Source of the DNA: Amphimedon queenslandica
Lineage: Eukaryota > Porifera > Demospongiae > Haplosclerida > Niphatidae
Direction: 5' to 3'
Assembly (NCBI RefSeq): GCF_000090795.2
Contig: NW_003546645.1
Span: 4,549 to 42,914, forward strand
DNA: 38,366 bases
Below, piece after piece: positions 11,472-21,356 of this stretch. A program made the translations under genes and the position numbers. Within the stretch, counting starts at the first letter, position 1. Every line of letters begins with the position of its first letter. The notes under the pieces are model-generated. The model was given only the letters and a program-made list of their open reading frames with translations. It was not told the DNA's origin and ran no database searches.

Positions 11472-11560
11472 ATAAAATTAATGAAATTCATAGCTTTTGC
11501 AATTCTCACTCTGGTGGTCTATATCAATGACCTCAATCTTCAGTCTTGAGTCATAACTTC

Positions 11561-11571
11561 AGTATATATAT
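11561..11571 (+). promoter_or_regulatory. TATA box of the P450 gene
   Basis: AGTATATATAT lies about 55-60 bp upstream of the P450 start codon at 11625, placing a start site near 11590-11600. This suggests the gene begins here and has no further 5' coding exon. Confidence 0.45.
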
Positions 11572-11624
11572 GCTAGACCCCGCTTACAGAAGACTTCAGT
11601 TATACCAACTTCATTAAATTTATA

Positions 11625-14217
11625 ATGATGAAACCTTTTACTGCTCTTCCTAGTCCAGCTGGATCCTTGCCAATAATTGGACACTTGAGATTGTTAAAAG
11701 ATGTCACTTCATTCAGCAAATTTGTTACCAAGCACATACAAAACCTAGGACCAATCTTCAAAATGAATTTCATTGGTAAGTCCAGTATTGTACTATACAT
11801 GTTAGAATATTTAGTCACAAGGCAAGCCTTGTTAATTAAGGAACAGGTTGGAGCATGGATGAGAGCCTAACTCTCTCTCTTGTTTCAGAGCTGCATGAAA
11901 ACTGGAATTATTTTTACCATCGTTGCATATTAATTAGAATCGATTGGTACTAAAATTTGTTTCAAGCAACATTGATAAATGATGACTATATGACCATATT
12001 TTAGCTAGTGAAAGACCACTGACTAAAAGTCATTTTTCCTATACCTTTAGGCCAATCTATGGTCTATGTAGCTGATCCATCAGCAGTGGAGAAAGTTTTT
12101 CGAAATGAAGGACACTATCCTACTAGGTCTCTTATTGATAAAAATGTAGACTGGATCATGCAAAGGAGAAATGAACCCAGCCTATTTATTTTTCAGTAAG
12201 TAATAATGTGTCATTTATGGTGTGAAGTACTGTTTTTGAAAGACTTGCAAATAAGAGATTGTGAAGTTTAGCTTTATATGAATGAATGAATGAATGAATG
12301 ATGAATCCAATTCCATCATGTAAAGATAATTTCTAATGACTTTCCCCAGTAGCATAAAGATCTAGTTTTGGGCAGGTTTTACTTATTTGTTCTAACCATA
12401 ATAAAGCAATAGTTTTAAAAAGATTTTTTAGAAATAACATGGCATGATGTACATTTTGTAATTTATTTTTCAATAGGACTGGGAAGGAGTGGCTCACTAA
12501 TCGTTCTAAGGCTACCAAGCAGGCATTACCTGCTAATGTGTTTAGCTATTGCTCTGGGTTTAATAAAGTTGCCAAACAATTTATAAGAAATGTACATGAA
12601 ATTCAGAATAAAGATGGTACTGTCAATGATATAAGAGATCTTGTCAGATATTGGTCACTTGAAGGTAAACTTGACTATTACATAAATTTTATGTATAATT
12701 ACAATTGCAATAGCATTGCTAAAATATTTTTCTGATCCTGCTGTTTTTTTCAAAACTTTATCCTATGAACATAGAAGCCCTCTAAGTATAGCGTACTACC
12801 TTTAAAGTCAGGCATACACTAGGCAACATGCTGCTGGCAACATTTGTGGTTACTTTGATCTTGTAAGCAACATGTTGCCTAGTGTATACCTGGCTTTAAA
12901 GCATAATTGACCATATATGACAAAAATAAATACCGTATAATTTTTAATGCTAGGAATGATACTCTAATCTATGCATTATTATACTACTATAGCTGGTGCC
13001 CATTTTACATTTGGAGTTAACCTTGACAGCCAATGTGATGAAGATGGTCATGCAAAAGAGCTACAAAATGCAACTGGTGCTGTAATAGATTCTCTTTATG
13101 AGCTTCAAACTGCATTTCCATTGTACAAAATAGTTGCCACATCATCGTACAAGCAGTTTAATAGAGGGCTAGACAAAGTTTATGAAATTGGTCGAAAATA
13201 TGCTGATAAGTATATATCAGATATAAAAACAAGAGCTGCATTGAAAAAAGAAAGAGTGCATGGAACAAGTCTCATTGAGCAATGGCTCATTGAAGGCAAC
13301 ATGTCTCAAGATGAAGCTATTGGCAATGCTATTAGTATGCTTGCAGCTGGCCTAGACACTGTGAGTCAATTGTAATTATTCATTCTCACTATTGTAATTT
13401 TTTATTACAGACCGCTGCCACTGTTTCATTTATTCTTTATGAGCTTGCTAAGCATCCTGAGGTTCAAGAGAAAGTGTACCAACAGATGCAATCTGTAATG
13501 GATGATGATGAAGATATTGATGGAAGCTCTCTTCATAAGCTGCCTTATTTAGGACTCATCATTAAGGAAGCACAAAGGTATTGAAATGCACTTATTATAC
13601 AGTAGCATCCAGGCCAATTCTTTCTACAATCTAGTAAAACATTAAAATTTTTTTATACATGATTATACAGGTTATACTCAGTCACAAACTTTCCAACAAG
13701 ATTACTTGATCATGACATAGAGCTACTGGGATATCATATCCCAGCTAAAGTAAATAATAGTTATCATTTTTAATTTTATTTTACATTTTTAAGGTACCAA
13801 TACTGGGAGTAATGGAAGCAATGAGTCAAGATCCAATGCTTTTCAAAGATCCACAAAAGTTCAATCCTGATCGTTGGACAACTGACGATATACATCCTTT
13901 TATTGTGCTGCCATTTGGATTTGGAGCTAAAGGCTGCTGGGGTAAGTGTACATTGAAAACAATGATTATTGTTATAAATAAAATCTTTATTTTAATTTTA
14001 GGACGAAGATTTGCTGAAGTGGAGATAAAAATTCTACTATGCCAAGTATAAAATTAAAGTAATTTTTTGCATTTCTTTTTTTTCGCATATGTAGCTTGTT
14101 CGTCACTTTGAAATGAAGTCCAATTTTCCCAGTGATAGGTTGCCATATGACGGTATAATTCTGTCTAGACCTAGTGTGCCCATTAAAGTCAACTTTACTC
14201 CTCGAAAAACTTTTTAG
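11625..14217 (+). CDS. Cytochrome P450, mitochondrial-clan-like, without presequence
   Basis: Nine exons: 11625-11775, 12051-12195, 12477-12664, 12993-13360, 13411-13577, 13671-13749, 13794-13941, 14002-14045, 14095-14217. All splice sites are GT-AG and all phases agree; 470 residues. P450 landmarks: proline hinge ALPSPAGSLPIIGHL near the N-terminus, helix-C WLTNR (104-108), I-helix AAGLDTTAAT (279-288), K-helix E337-A-Q-R340, FNPDRW meander, and haem loop FGFGAKGCWG with Cys414 as thiolate ligand, followed by RRFAEVEI. ADPSAVEKVFRNEG, RYWSLEG and LVRHFEM resemble the mitochondrial CYP clan, which oxidises sterols and similar lipids using adrenodoxin. Two oddities: the protein begins at the proline hinge with no targeting peptide or membrane anchor, and the haem-loop Arg is Lys412. 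Substrate cannot be assigned. Intron 3 holds a foldback element; intron 2 holds an ATGA/GAAT microsatellite. Confidence 0.92.
12278..12303 (+). repeat. Tetranucleotide microsatellite in P450 intron 2
   Basis: About six tandem copies of a GAAT/ATGA-type unit. No function inferred. Confidence 0.8.
12800..12901. mobile_element. 102-bp foldback element in P450 intron 3
   Basis: Arms of 31 bp (12800-12830 and 12871-12901) starting CTTTAAAGTCAGGCATACAC are complementary at all but about two positions around a 40-bp loop. Related ACATACACTAG-type ends occur near 17790 and 18840. It is small, non-coding and probably a MITE. No target duplication is clear. Confidence 0.7.
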
Positions 14218-14579
14218 TAACATTTTTATTATTTTTGAATTAGTAGAATGTAGTTTTGCTTGATTCATGGTTGTTTTTAATTAAAAAGACACATTTAAAA
14301 ATGATAAAAGCTAAAACTAAAAAACCAGAACTGCATAGATTTTGCTATTGTAGATTTTTTACGTCATAACTCTGCTCTAATTCTCATGCAGTTAAGATCT
14401 GAGTTTTGCTCCTTCTTGATCACAGGTATTTAAAAGCTCATTATTATTTTCATTGACTAAACCATCCATTTGAACCTTGGAATATGTACACTGTAACTTT
14501 TATAGGTACTTCTAGAAAAATCTATAGACAGTGTATCTTGTCAGTATTGTTATTGGCGTACTTTTGCAGACTGACCAAA

Positions 14580-14591
14580 TGCGCATGCGCA
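14580..14591 (+). promoter_or_regulatory. NRF-1-type palindrome TGCGCATGCGCA
   Basis: Perfect match to the animal NRF-1 consensus (YGCGCAYGCGCR), a motif of housekeeping promoters. It sits about 300 bp upstream of a candidate first exon (14883-14905) and beyond the P450 3' end. The downstream gene it would serve is not resolved. Confidence 0.5.
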
Positions 14592-14882
14592 GATTTTAAG
14601 GCCACGTTGTCAATTCACTTGTCAATAGTCAATGTCCGTCTTGTCAGAGTCGTTGCCTTTCATTTGTGAGTCGTCTCTTACTCTCGTCATCCTAAAGTTT
14701 TTGCTCTCACCGTCCTAAAGTTTAAGACTGGTAGGCTTTATTGATGGATAAATTGCTCTTTAACTCAATACTTTACCTACCATTAGGTGAAGATAAAAGC
14801 TACAGTGAGAGGCCGTGACCAGTTCTGATTCCGAAGAAAAAGCGAGAACTGACTCTGCCGTCATAAATGGACGAATAGAACG

Positions 14883-14905
14883 ATGGCGTTGAAGGAATAT
14901 TATTG
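14883..14905 (+). CDS. Candidate short first exon (weak)
   Basis: ATG followed by seven codons (ALKEYYW, the last split) and a strong donor GTAAGG at 14906, downstream of the NRF-1 motif. Joining it to the 16827 exon at either nearby acceptor gives an early stop, so it may be 5' UTR, or an intermediate exon was missed. Confidence 0.2.
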
Positions 14906-15219
14906 GTAAGGATTAGCTAGTTTGGGACTGTAGAATTGGTGAATATTTACTGTATAGTCTAACATATTTGGGGGTTTATTATTGATTGGCGTTACTAGAC
15001 TAATGAATGCCACATTTTGGAGGGTTAAAGATTAATTTGGGGGGGGGTGTTTGCTTTAAATTTTTGTTGATTTCCCGGTCTTATTTGACGGTTAATTTGT
15101 GATCATGCCACTAATGTGCCATTGAGTATGTGAATAATGGTTTAAATTGGCGGGTTTTGTTGTGATGAAATGAATTGGCCAAAATTTACCCCACCTCTAA
15201 AATTAGCAGCTACATATGG

Positions 15220-16560
15220 TAGCCATTTTAGTAACTTTAAAAAATTTATAAAAAATCTGGTTAGTGTAAGAACATGTATATGTATCAGGAAAAATATAAA
15301 AATAGAAAATTATCTCCTTTTCATTTTTGGCGAAATTTGACCCGTGACCCATTGTAAAGGGACGTTGGCCCGATTCTTGAGCAACTTAAAAAATTTGTAA
15401 AAAATCCAATTTTGATTGGAATCATCTCAAACTTGCTACACAACATAAGAACATGTATACGTATCAGAAAAAATATTAAAATGGAAAATTCTCTCCTTTT
15501 TATTTTTGACGAAATTTGACCCGTGACCCTGTACTATAGTACAGGGACATTGACCTGATTTTTGAGTAACTTAAAAAATTTGTGAAAAATTCAATTTTGA
15601 TTGCAATCAACTCAAACTTGCTACACAACATAAGAACATGTATATGTATCAGGAAAAAATATAAAAATTGAAAATTCTCTCCTTTTTATTTTTGGCAAAA
15701 TTTGACCCGTGACCCTGTACTATACCGTAGGTCGGGTTATATTCGCGGCTGCTAATATTCGCGGTGATAAAAACTAATAAAGAAGTTCAATTAAATACCA
15801 TGGAAACAAATTGATTGTTGCTATGACAATTGACCACGTGTTTATACAATTACAGTGTTCAGCAGCTAATTAGCTACTCTTGAGCAGTTTGAGTAGAGCC
15901 ACCCAGACTCCAGTTCTCTATCTGTTATCTTCTTGTATAGATGGACCGCTACCTTCCAGTTCTTCGCTACAAAATCACTGCTGGTCGGTCGGTCGTGATT
16001 ATAAACCACACCCAAGTTAATAAAACACTAACTAGAATGGGTGGAGAGTCCCAAGACACGGCGAGGCAGAGTGAGTAGAGTATTTCTGAAAAGAACTGGC
16101 TAAAACAGCTTCAAAGAGTCCAAGGATTAGTAACAGCAAGAAGAATAACAACTCAAGAACACTGCAATCGGGTGCTGTGCTTCAATAACGCGCCGTTTTC
16201 AATTAAATTAGCATCTAGTTGCTATGGCAATTGCTAGCCGCGGGAAAAAATCGCGAATATTAGCAGCCGTAAATATAACCCGACCTACGGTAGTACAGGG
16301 ACGTTGACCTGATTTTTGAGTAACTTTAAAAATTCGTAAAAAATCCAATTTTGATCGGAATCAACTCAAACTTGCTACACAACATAAGAACATGTATATG
16401 TATCAGGAAAAATATAAAAATGGGAAATTCTCTCCTCTTTATTTTTGGCAAAATTTGACCCGTGACCCATTGTAAAGGGACGTTGGCCCGATTCTTGAGC
16501 AACTTTAAAAATTCTTTTAAAAACCCAGATTTTTTTAGAATCAACTCAAACTTTCTAGTA
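15220..16560 (+). repeat. ~185-bp tandem repeat array, about 4.5 units, split by a MITE
   Basis: The landmark TTTGACCCGTGACCC starts near 15336, 15515, 15701 and 16454. Spacings are 179, 186 and, after removing the MITE, 185 bp. Units share an AACATAAGAACATGTATA motif and a CTCTCCTTTTTATTTTT tract. Two junctions carry a palindromic variant (CCCTGTACTATAGTACAGGG) where others have CCCATTGTAAAGGG. No coding potential. Confidence 0.85.
15725..16290. mobile_element. TA-specific MITE, copy 2 (566 bp)
   Basis: Same family and terminal repeats as 681-1244. TA flanks at 15723-15724 and 16291-16292. It sits exactly at the centre of the palindrome CCCTGTACTATAGTACAGGG of the surrounding tandem repeat; the neighbouring unit at 15527-15546 is an intact empty site, so insertion with TA duplication is directly demonstrated. 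Confidence 0.92.
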
Positions 16561-16826
16561 TCGGAAAACATAAAAATTCTATCCTTGCCATGCATGTTTG
16601 ATGAATTCAATTTTTTGAAAAAATATCCATGCACATATACATGTAGCACATAATTATATTCACAACATCAATTGTTCTTGATTGTAATTTTAATTGTACT
16701 TGATCTTAATGTGAAAAGTAACAGACAAATCAGTACTGACTGCATTGATTAGTAGGATTCTGACTTCTGAGCATTTGTGTGACTCAATTCACAATTACTT
16801 TATTCTTTTATTGTTAGGTTGTACAG

Positions 16827-17009
16827 ATGAATGTGAAAAAAATATCCTGGATTAATAGAAAATGCTTTCTTGGAGCTACTGTTGTAAGCAATGGCAACAT
16901 TGTCATTTATCTTTATGCGTCTTCTTTAAAGGAAGAAGAGAGAAGAGACTTGTCTGAGTGTAACATTACTGGCCAAAAAGACGAAAGCTCTGTTGCGGTT
17001 CCTTTTTGA
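16827..17009 (+). CDS. Unrecognised short ORF or terminal exon
   Basis: Sixty codons starting ATG-AAT-GTG directly after a possible acceptor (TTGTACAG); an alternative acceptor is TATTGTTAG at 16810-16818. The peptide contains CFLGATVVSNGNIVIYLY and a charged KEEERRDLSE segment. No domain recognised. The composition is protein-like, but the upstream connection to the 14883 exon does not keep frame. Confidence 0.25.
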   Translation: MNVKKISWINRKCFLGATVVSNGNIVIYLYASSLKEEERRDLSECNITGQKDESSVAVPF

Positions 17010-17785
17010 GTGTCGTCAACGAGTCACACTAGCTAAGGCACACTAGCTGAACTACTGGCCATCCTATGATGTAAGCTGTGTCTATGGATTGGTGATGAAG
17101 GTATAGATGGCGCATACATGTACATTAATGTTAATTATAGTTAGTGTTGAAACAAATATTGAATATTTTGCTCTAATATTTTGAGAACCTTCCTCTCATA
17201 TATGTGGCCCATTATTACCGAGTTTTTTTGGGTATTCTAAAGTGATTCCTGATTCTAAAACTTCTAATATTTTGTCTTGACCATTATTTTTGTTTACATG
17301 ACACAAAGCCTATCAAAACTGTCACCTGGTGTGGGGCTGGTCTGTTTAAACAATGTGGCTTTCCTCAAAATTCCTTTTTCTGTCATCTTTGGATGTCTGC
17401 TGTGCTGAATCAAAAACTGGGACTTGTGTTTATGGCACTGCTTTTATATCAAAAGATGATGCTTCAAATTTATGAATTAGAAATAGAATACTAGTTTTAA
17501 CTACTATAGCTGCTCCCCCTGGTCTATTATACTACAATCCTTTACTTTTAACTTCATTTCCTGGTTCACTTTTTGTAACAAATTCATTCCAATTGATGTT
17601 ACTTCTCAAATTCTAAATGACATAAGGTAATGATGTGGCAATAGCTTTTTGTATAACTGATGATCTGTCAATTTTCTCTACCACAATATCATGATGCTTG
17701 ATTCCTCATCGCACACAAACTTCATGCTAAATAAAGGAATGATAGATCAAACTTCATATCAACTCATTTCCTTTTTTGTACTTTT
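17010..17785. other. No supportable gene
   Basis: AT-rich sequence. A frame of about 80 codons is open near 17245-17488 but has no recognisable motif and no clear splice context. Confidence 0.4.
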
Positions 17786-17787
17786 TA

Positions 17788-17956
17788 AGCCCAACATACA
17801 TTAGTAACTTTAATGCTAGCAGTTAATGGTCAGGGACCTTTAGACCTCTGCTGTGATTGGATAATATGTTGCCCAACAAGGAGAGGCTCAACTTTTGGTG
17901 ACAAGTTGTCTGATCACAGCAAAGGTACTAGCAATAAGTCTAGTGTATGTTGGGCA
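17788..17956. mobile_element. TA-flanked foldback element
   Basis: Arms AGCCCAACATACATTAG (from 17788) and CTAGTGTATGTTGGGCA (to 17956) are nearly complementary and extend imperfectly to about 30 bp. TA on both sides (17786-17787, 17957-17958). The open frame at 17813-18001 overlaps this hairpin and is not treated as a gene. Confidence 0.55.
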
Positions 17957-17958
17957 TA

Positions 17959-19186
17959 TGAGTACACCACCAGTTGTCCTAATGACTTCCATTGGGAATA
18001 AGTTACATACTACTTTGACAGGTGGTTTACATCATGTAAGTTGCTACATATTTATTGCTCAGTAAGACAACCAGTTCATCAAGCTATAGGCTTACTATTG
18101 ACATAGCAGTCAAAATATTGTGGGTGATCTGAGCTTATAATGCTTTGCAGATAAAGATGGCCAAAGTTTAATTTCGTGTTGTTTTTTTATGGTGAGTGTG
18201 AATCAGGACTTAAACAGTGACCTTCCACATTGTTGATGGATCTTGTAACAGCTGCTACATCTTTTTCTCAGAATGTGTCGTTGTTATTTTTGTGGTACAT
18301 AGTTTTTCTTGGGCCTACTGTTTTCGGGAAATGATCTCAGTCATTCTCAGACAACACCTGTCTAACCCTTTCCCTTGTGGCTGTACTGGGTACTGGAGCT
18401 GGTTGGAATAAGGTGAGGTCTAAATTTTTATTATGCTAGCTGAAATATAATCATGCAAAATTTGAAATTTTGAATTAATTCTCATTCAAATAATTCACTA
18501 TTTGTTTCAACACTAATTTTATGTATTATTGCCTAGATCTAGGCTGTATTGTATTATTATTAGTCATTGCCATCTACCATAATTGCTTGATTAAACTCCG
18601 AGCGTTTGTTCTTAACAAGGGAAAAATCGCGTAAAATTAAAAGGCTCTCAAGTGGACTTCAGCACATAACCTTGGGCCTTCAACACTACATGGACAAATG
18701 GACTATCTGGGACAATCTAAATGACGGGGCACTTGTACTGGAAAAGTATGCATATCTATTGAAATGGTGAATAGTGATGGGCATTTATTGGAGTAGGGTT
18801 TTTATTCAAGCAAATATGGTATGTGTACTTTGACTTTAAGTCCAGCATACACATTACTAGCAGCTGGAGCTATTAACATATTGCATGGAGTATGTACAAT
18901 TACTTTTCTTACAAAGCAAGAAAAGTAAAGTAGCTATTCCATTGCTACTGTATACTTATGGGTAGGTAGTTCATTGCTCCTTTGTTGTGTGTGTACAATA
19001 CACTAGTAGTATACATCTCCAGTTGACAGTAGCTTGACTGAAGAATGAAGGTAAGAATGGCCTAAACAGGCTGCTAAAAGGAGAGAGAGGCAGTACAGAT
19101 GAACTTGGACAACCCAGACAACCAAGAGAAGTATCTTTAATTTCTTTGACAGGTAATGTTGAGTGCTCACTGCTACAGGACAAGTG
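17959..19186. other. No supportable gene; MITE fragments
   Basis: Contains a fragment near 18770-18822 (ATTGGAGTAGGGTTTTTATT, then CAAGCAAATATGG) resembling the end of another MITE family, of which a similar end lies near 26757-26813. Nothing coding was convincing. Confidence 0.4.
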
Positions 19187-19920
19187 ACTGGACTGGACTG
19201 GACTGGACCGCACCACTCTTATCTGGGACCAGTAAAACCTCATACCTTTAAACTATACCTATGAATTTCTTGTTGCTACTTAGAGAGCTTTTTACTGAAC
19301 TGGACTGGACCACACCACTCTTATCTGGGACCAGGAAAACCTCATACCTTTAAACTATACCTATGAATTTCTTGTTGCTACTTAGAGAGCTTTTTACTGG
19401 ACTGGACTGGACTGGACCACACCACTCTTATCTGGGACCAGGAAAACCTCATACCTTTAAACTATACCTATGAATTTCTTGTTGCTACTTAGAGAGCTTT
19501 TTACTGGACTGGACTGGACCACACCACTCTTATTTGGGACCAGTAAAACATCATACCTTTAAACTATACCTATGAATTTCTTGTTGCTACTTAGAGAGCT
19601 TTTTACTGGACTGGACTGGACTGGACCACACCACTCTTATCTGGGACTAGGAAAACCTCATACCTTTAAACTATACATATGAATTTCTTGTTGCTACTTA
19701 GAGAGCTTTTTACTGGACTGGACTGGACTGGACCACACCACTCTTATCTGGGACTAGGAAAACCTCATACCTTTAAACTATACATATGAATTTTTTGTTG
19801 CTACTTAGAGAGCTTTTTACTGGACTGGACTGGACCACACCACTCTTATTTGGGACCAGTAAAACATCATACCTTTAAACTATACATATGAATTTTTTGT
19901 TGCTACTTAGAACTTTTTAC
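19187..19920 (+). repeat. Minisatellite, 7 copies of ~105 bp with nested ACTGG repeat
   Basis: Seven copies begin near 19208, 19309, 19417, 19519, 19625, 19732 and 19834 (CACCACTCTTAT-type landmark) after a variable run of 2-4 ACTGG pentamers. Variant bases form the pattern A-B-B-C-D-D-C (C: TATTTGGG and AAAACATCAT; D: GGGACTAGG), which points to multi-unit duplications. The ~60-bp core is almost invariant. Overlapping open frames are not genes. Confidence 0.93.
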
Positions 19921-20726
19921 TTCTTTCCAATAAATCACTAGCTCTTATTCGAGTTTATAGGCTAACTGCCCTGCTAGCAACGGTATTTCAAGATCCCGAT
20001 TATGTTTCTAGCATTTCAGCACTGTATTCTAAAGTGGATAATTTTTTAATCTTGAAATTTTGTGAATCATTAAAAAATAGGTCCGAACCATATATTATGA
20101 AACATAAATTTTGCCAAAGTCAATTGTAAAAAATTACCCACTGAATGTTATTCCATGCAATATGTTGCTTGGCCACATCAAGTGTATTGGCTCTCAGTTG
20201 CACAGTGTATGCTGGGTCAGTTATTGCCTTTGAGAATGGGCAATTTTGTAAAATTTATTTAAGCTACAGACGATGAAAGCTCATTAAAACCAGCTCTACC
20301 TTGAACTTAGCCTATTGATGCGAGTTGTCCAATATAACATAAAATAAAGTATTCTAAAATTTGAATTATAATTATCATAAAAGTTGGTAACAGAAATACA
20401 ACTGATTCCTTCAGTGCACATAAATCATGAACAAATGTGCCTTCCTGTGCAAGTAAAACACTCTTCTGAACTTTAAGCCCATATTTTTTACATGATAAAT
20501 ATTTGTGATAGCAGAAAATCAATGATAATTAATGAAAAATTATATTTTACCAAGAGTACCTTTATTCCTGGTACAGTCAGCTACATAATATGGAACTGGT
20601 TTATGTTTCTCTCATTGAGTGATTCATAGTTCCACAGTACAGACATGAAGCAAAGCAATGTGTAAATGTAAATAATAAATGTATGTTCATTTACACGGCA
20701 ACAACTCTGTTATTGGATATAAGTCA
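19921..20726. other. No supportable gene
   Basis: AT-rich sequence without recognisable domains, splice-consistent exons or repeats. Confidence 0.45.
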
Positions 20727-20915
20727 ATATACACTAGCCAACTTTTTTATGACCTTTGATGTTGTCAAATTTATTTTTGATCTTTCACCTTTTAGCAACA
20801 TAAGGCAAAATGTTGCTGAAAGTAGAGAGACTCAATTATTGGCAATACATTGCCTGACAGCATCAAATGTCCTGGCAATAAAGTTGCCTATTTTGTGAAA
20901 GTTGGCTTTACATGA
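20727..20915. repeat. Imperfect long hairpin, MITE-like
   Basis: AGCCAACTTT near 20736 pairs with AAAGTTGGCT near 20899. Inside it, GACCTTTGATGTTGTCA (20751-20767) pairs with TGACAGCATCAAATGTCC (about 20855-20872). This is probably a decayed foldback element. A second, shorter inverted repeat (TTTCAGACCTGG versus CCAAGTCTGAAA) brackets 20920-21025. Confidence 0.45.
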
Positions 20916-21356
20916 ACTGTTTCAGACCTGGACTAGCTTTTGGGTATTAAAGCTAGAGAACTTTATACTATTTTGGCTCTAGGTTGATCAAAATGGTATC
21001 ATTTAGTATCCAAGTCTGAAACAATTCTGTACTAGTGTATTGATCAGTAAAGAGCTTTGCCCCATGCCATGTCTGTATCTCTTGAGCTCTGCCTAAGAGC
21101 AGAAACCAATTTATCTCTTGCTGTTACCTGCAGTCAGGTCACTCAGGTGGATGAATGGATGCTAATTGCAATTAAAGTACCTTTAGTGCTACCTCAGCTT
21201 TTAGGTGAGACCTCGGCAATTTATAAAGAGCGTCGGATGCAGCTTGTGAATCCTCTAATTGGGAGAGAAGAGGGTCATTCTCCAGCAAATCACATTCACC
21301 TATTGGGGATTTATCACTATTTGAATGCTCTTCTATCTGCAGTAGCCATCAGTATC

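Noticed and set aside
17813..18001. 62-codon Cys-rich frame
   Set aside because: Mostly inside the foldback element at 17788-17956; no splice or promoter context.
18971..19243. 90-codon minus-strand frame
   Set aside because: Overlaps the start of the minisatellite; low-complexity Ser-rich translation without domain features.
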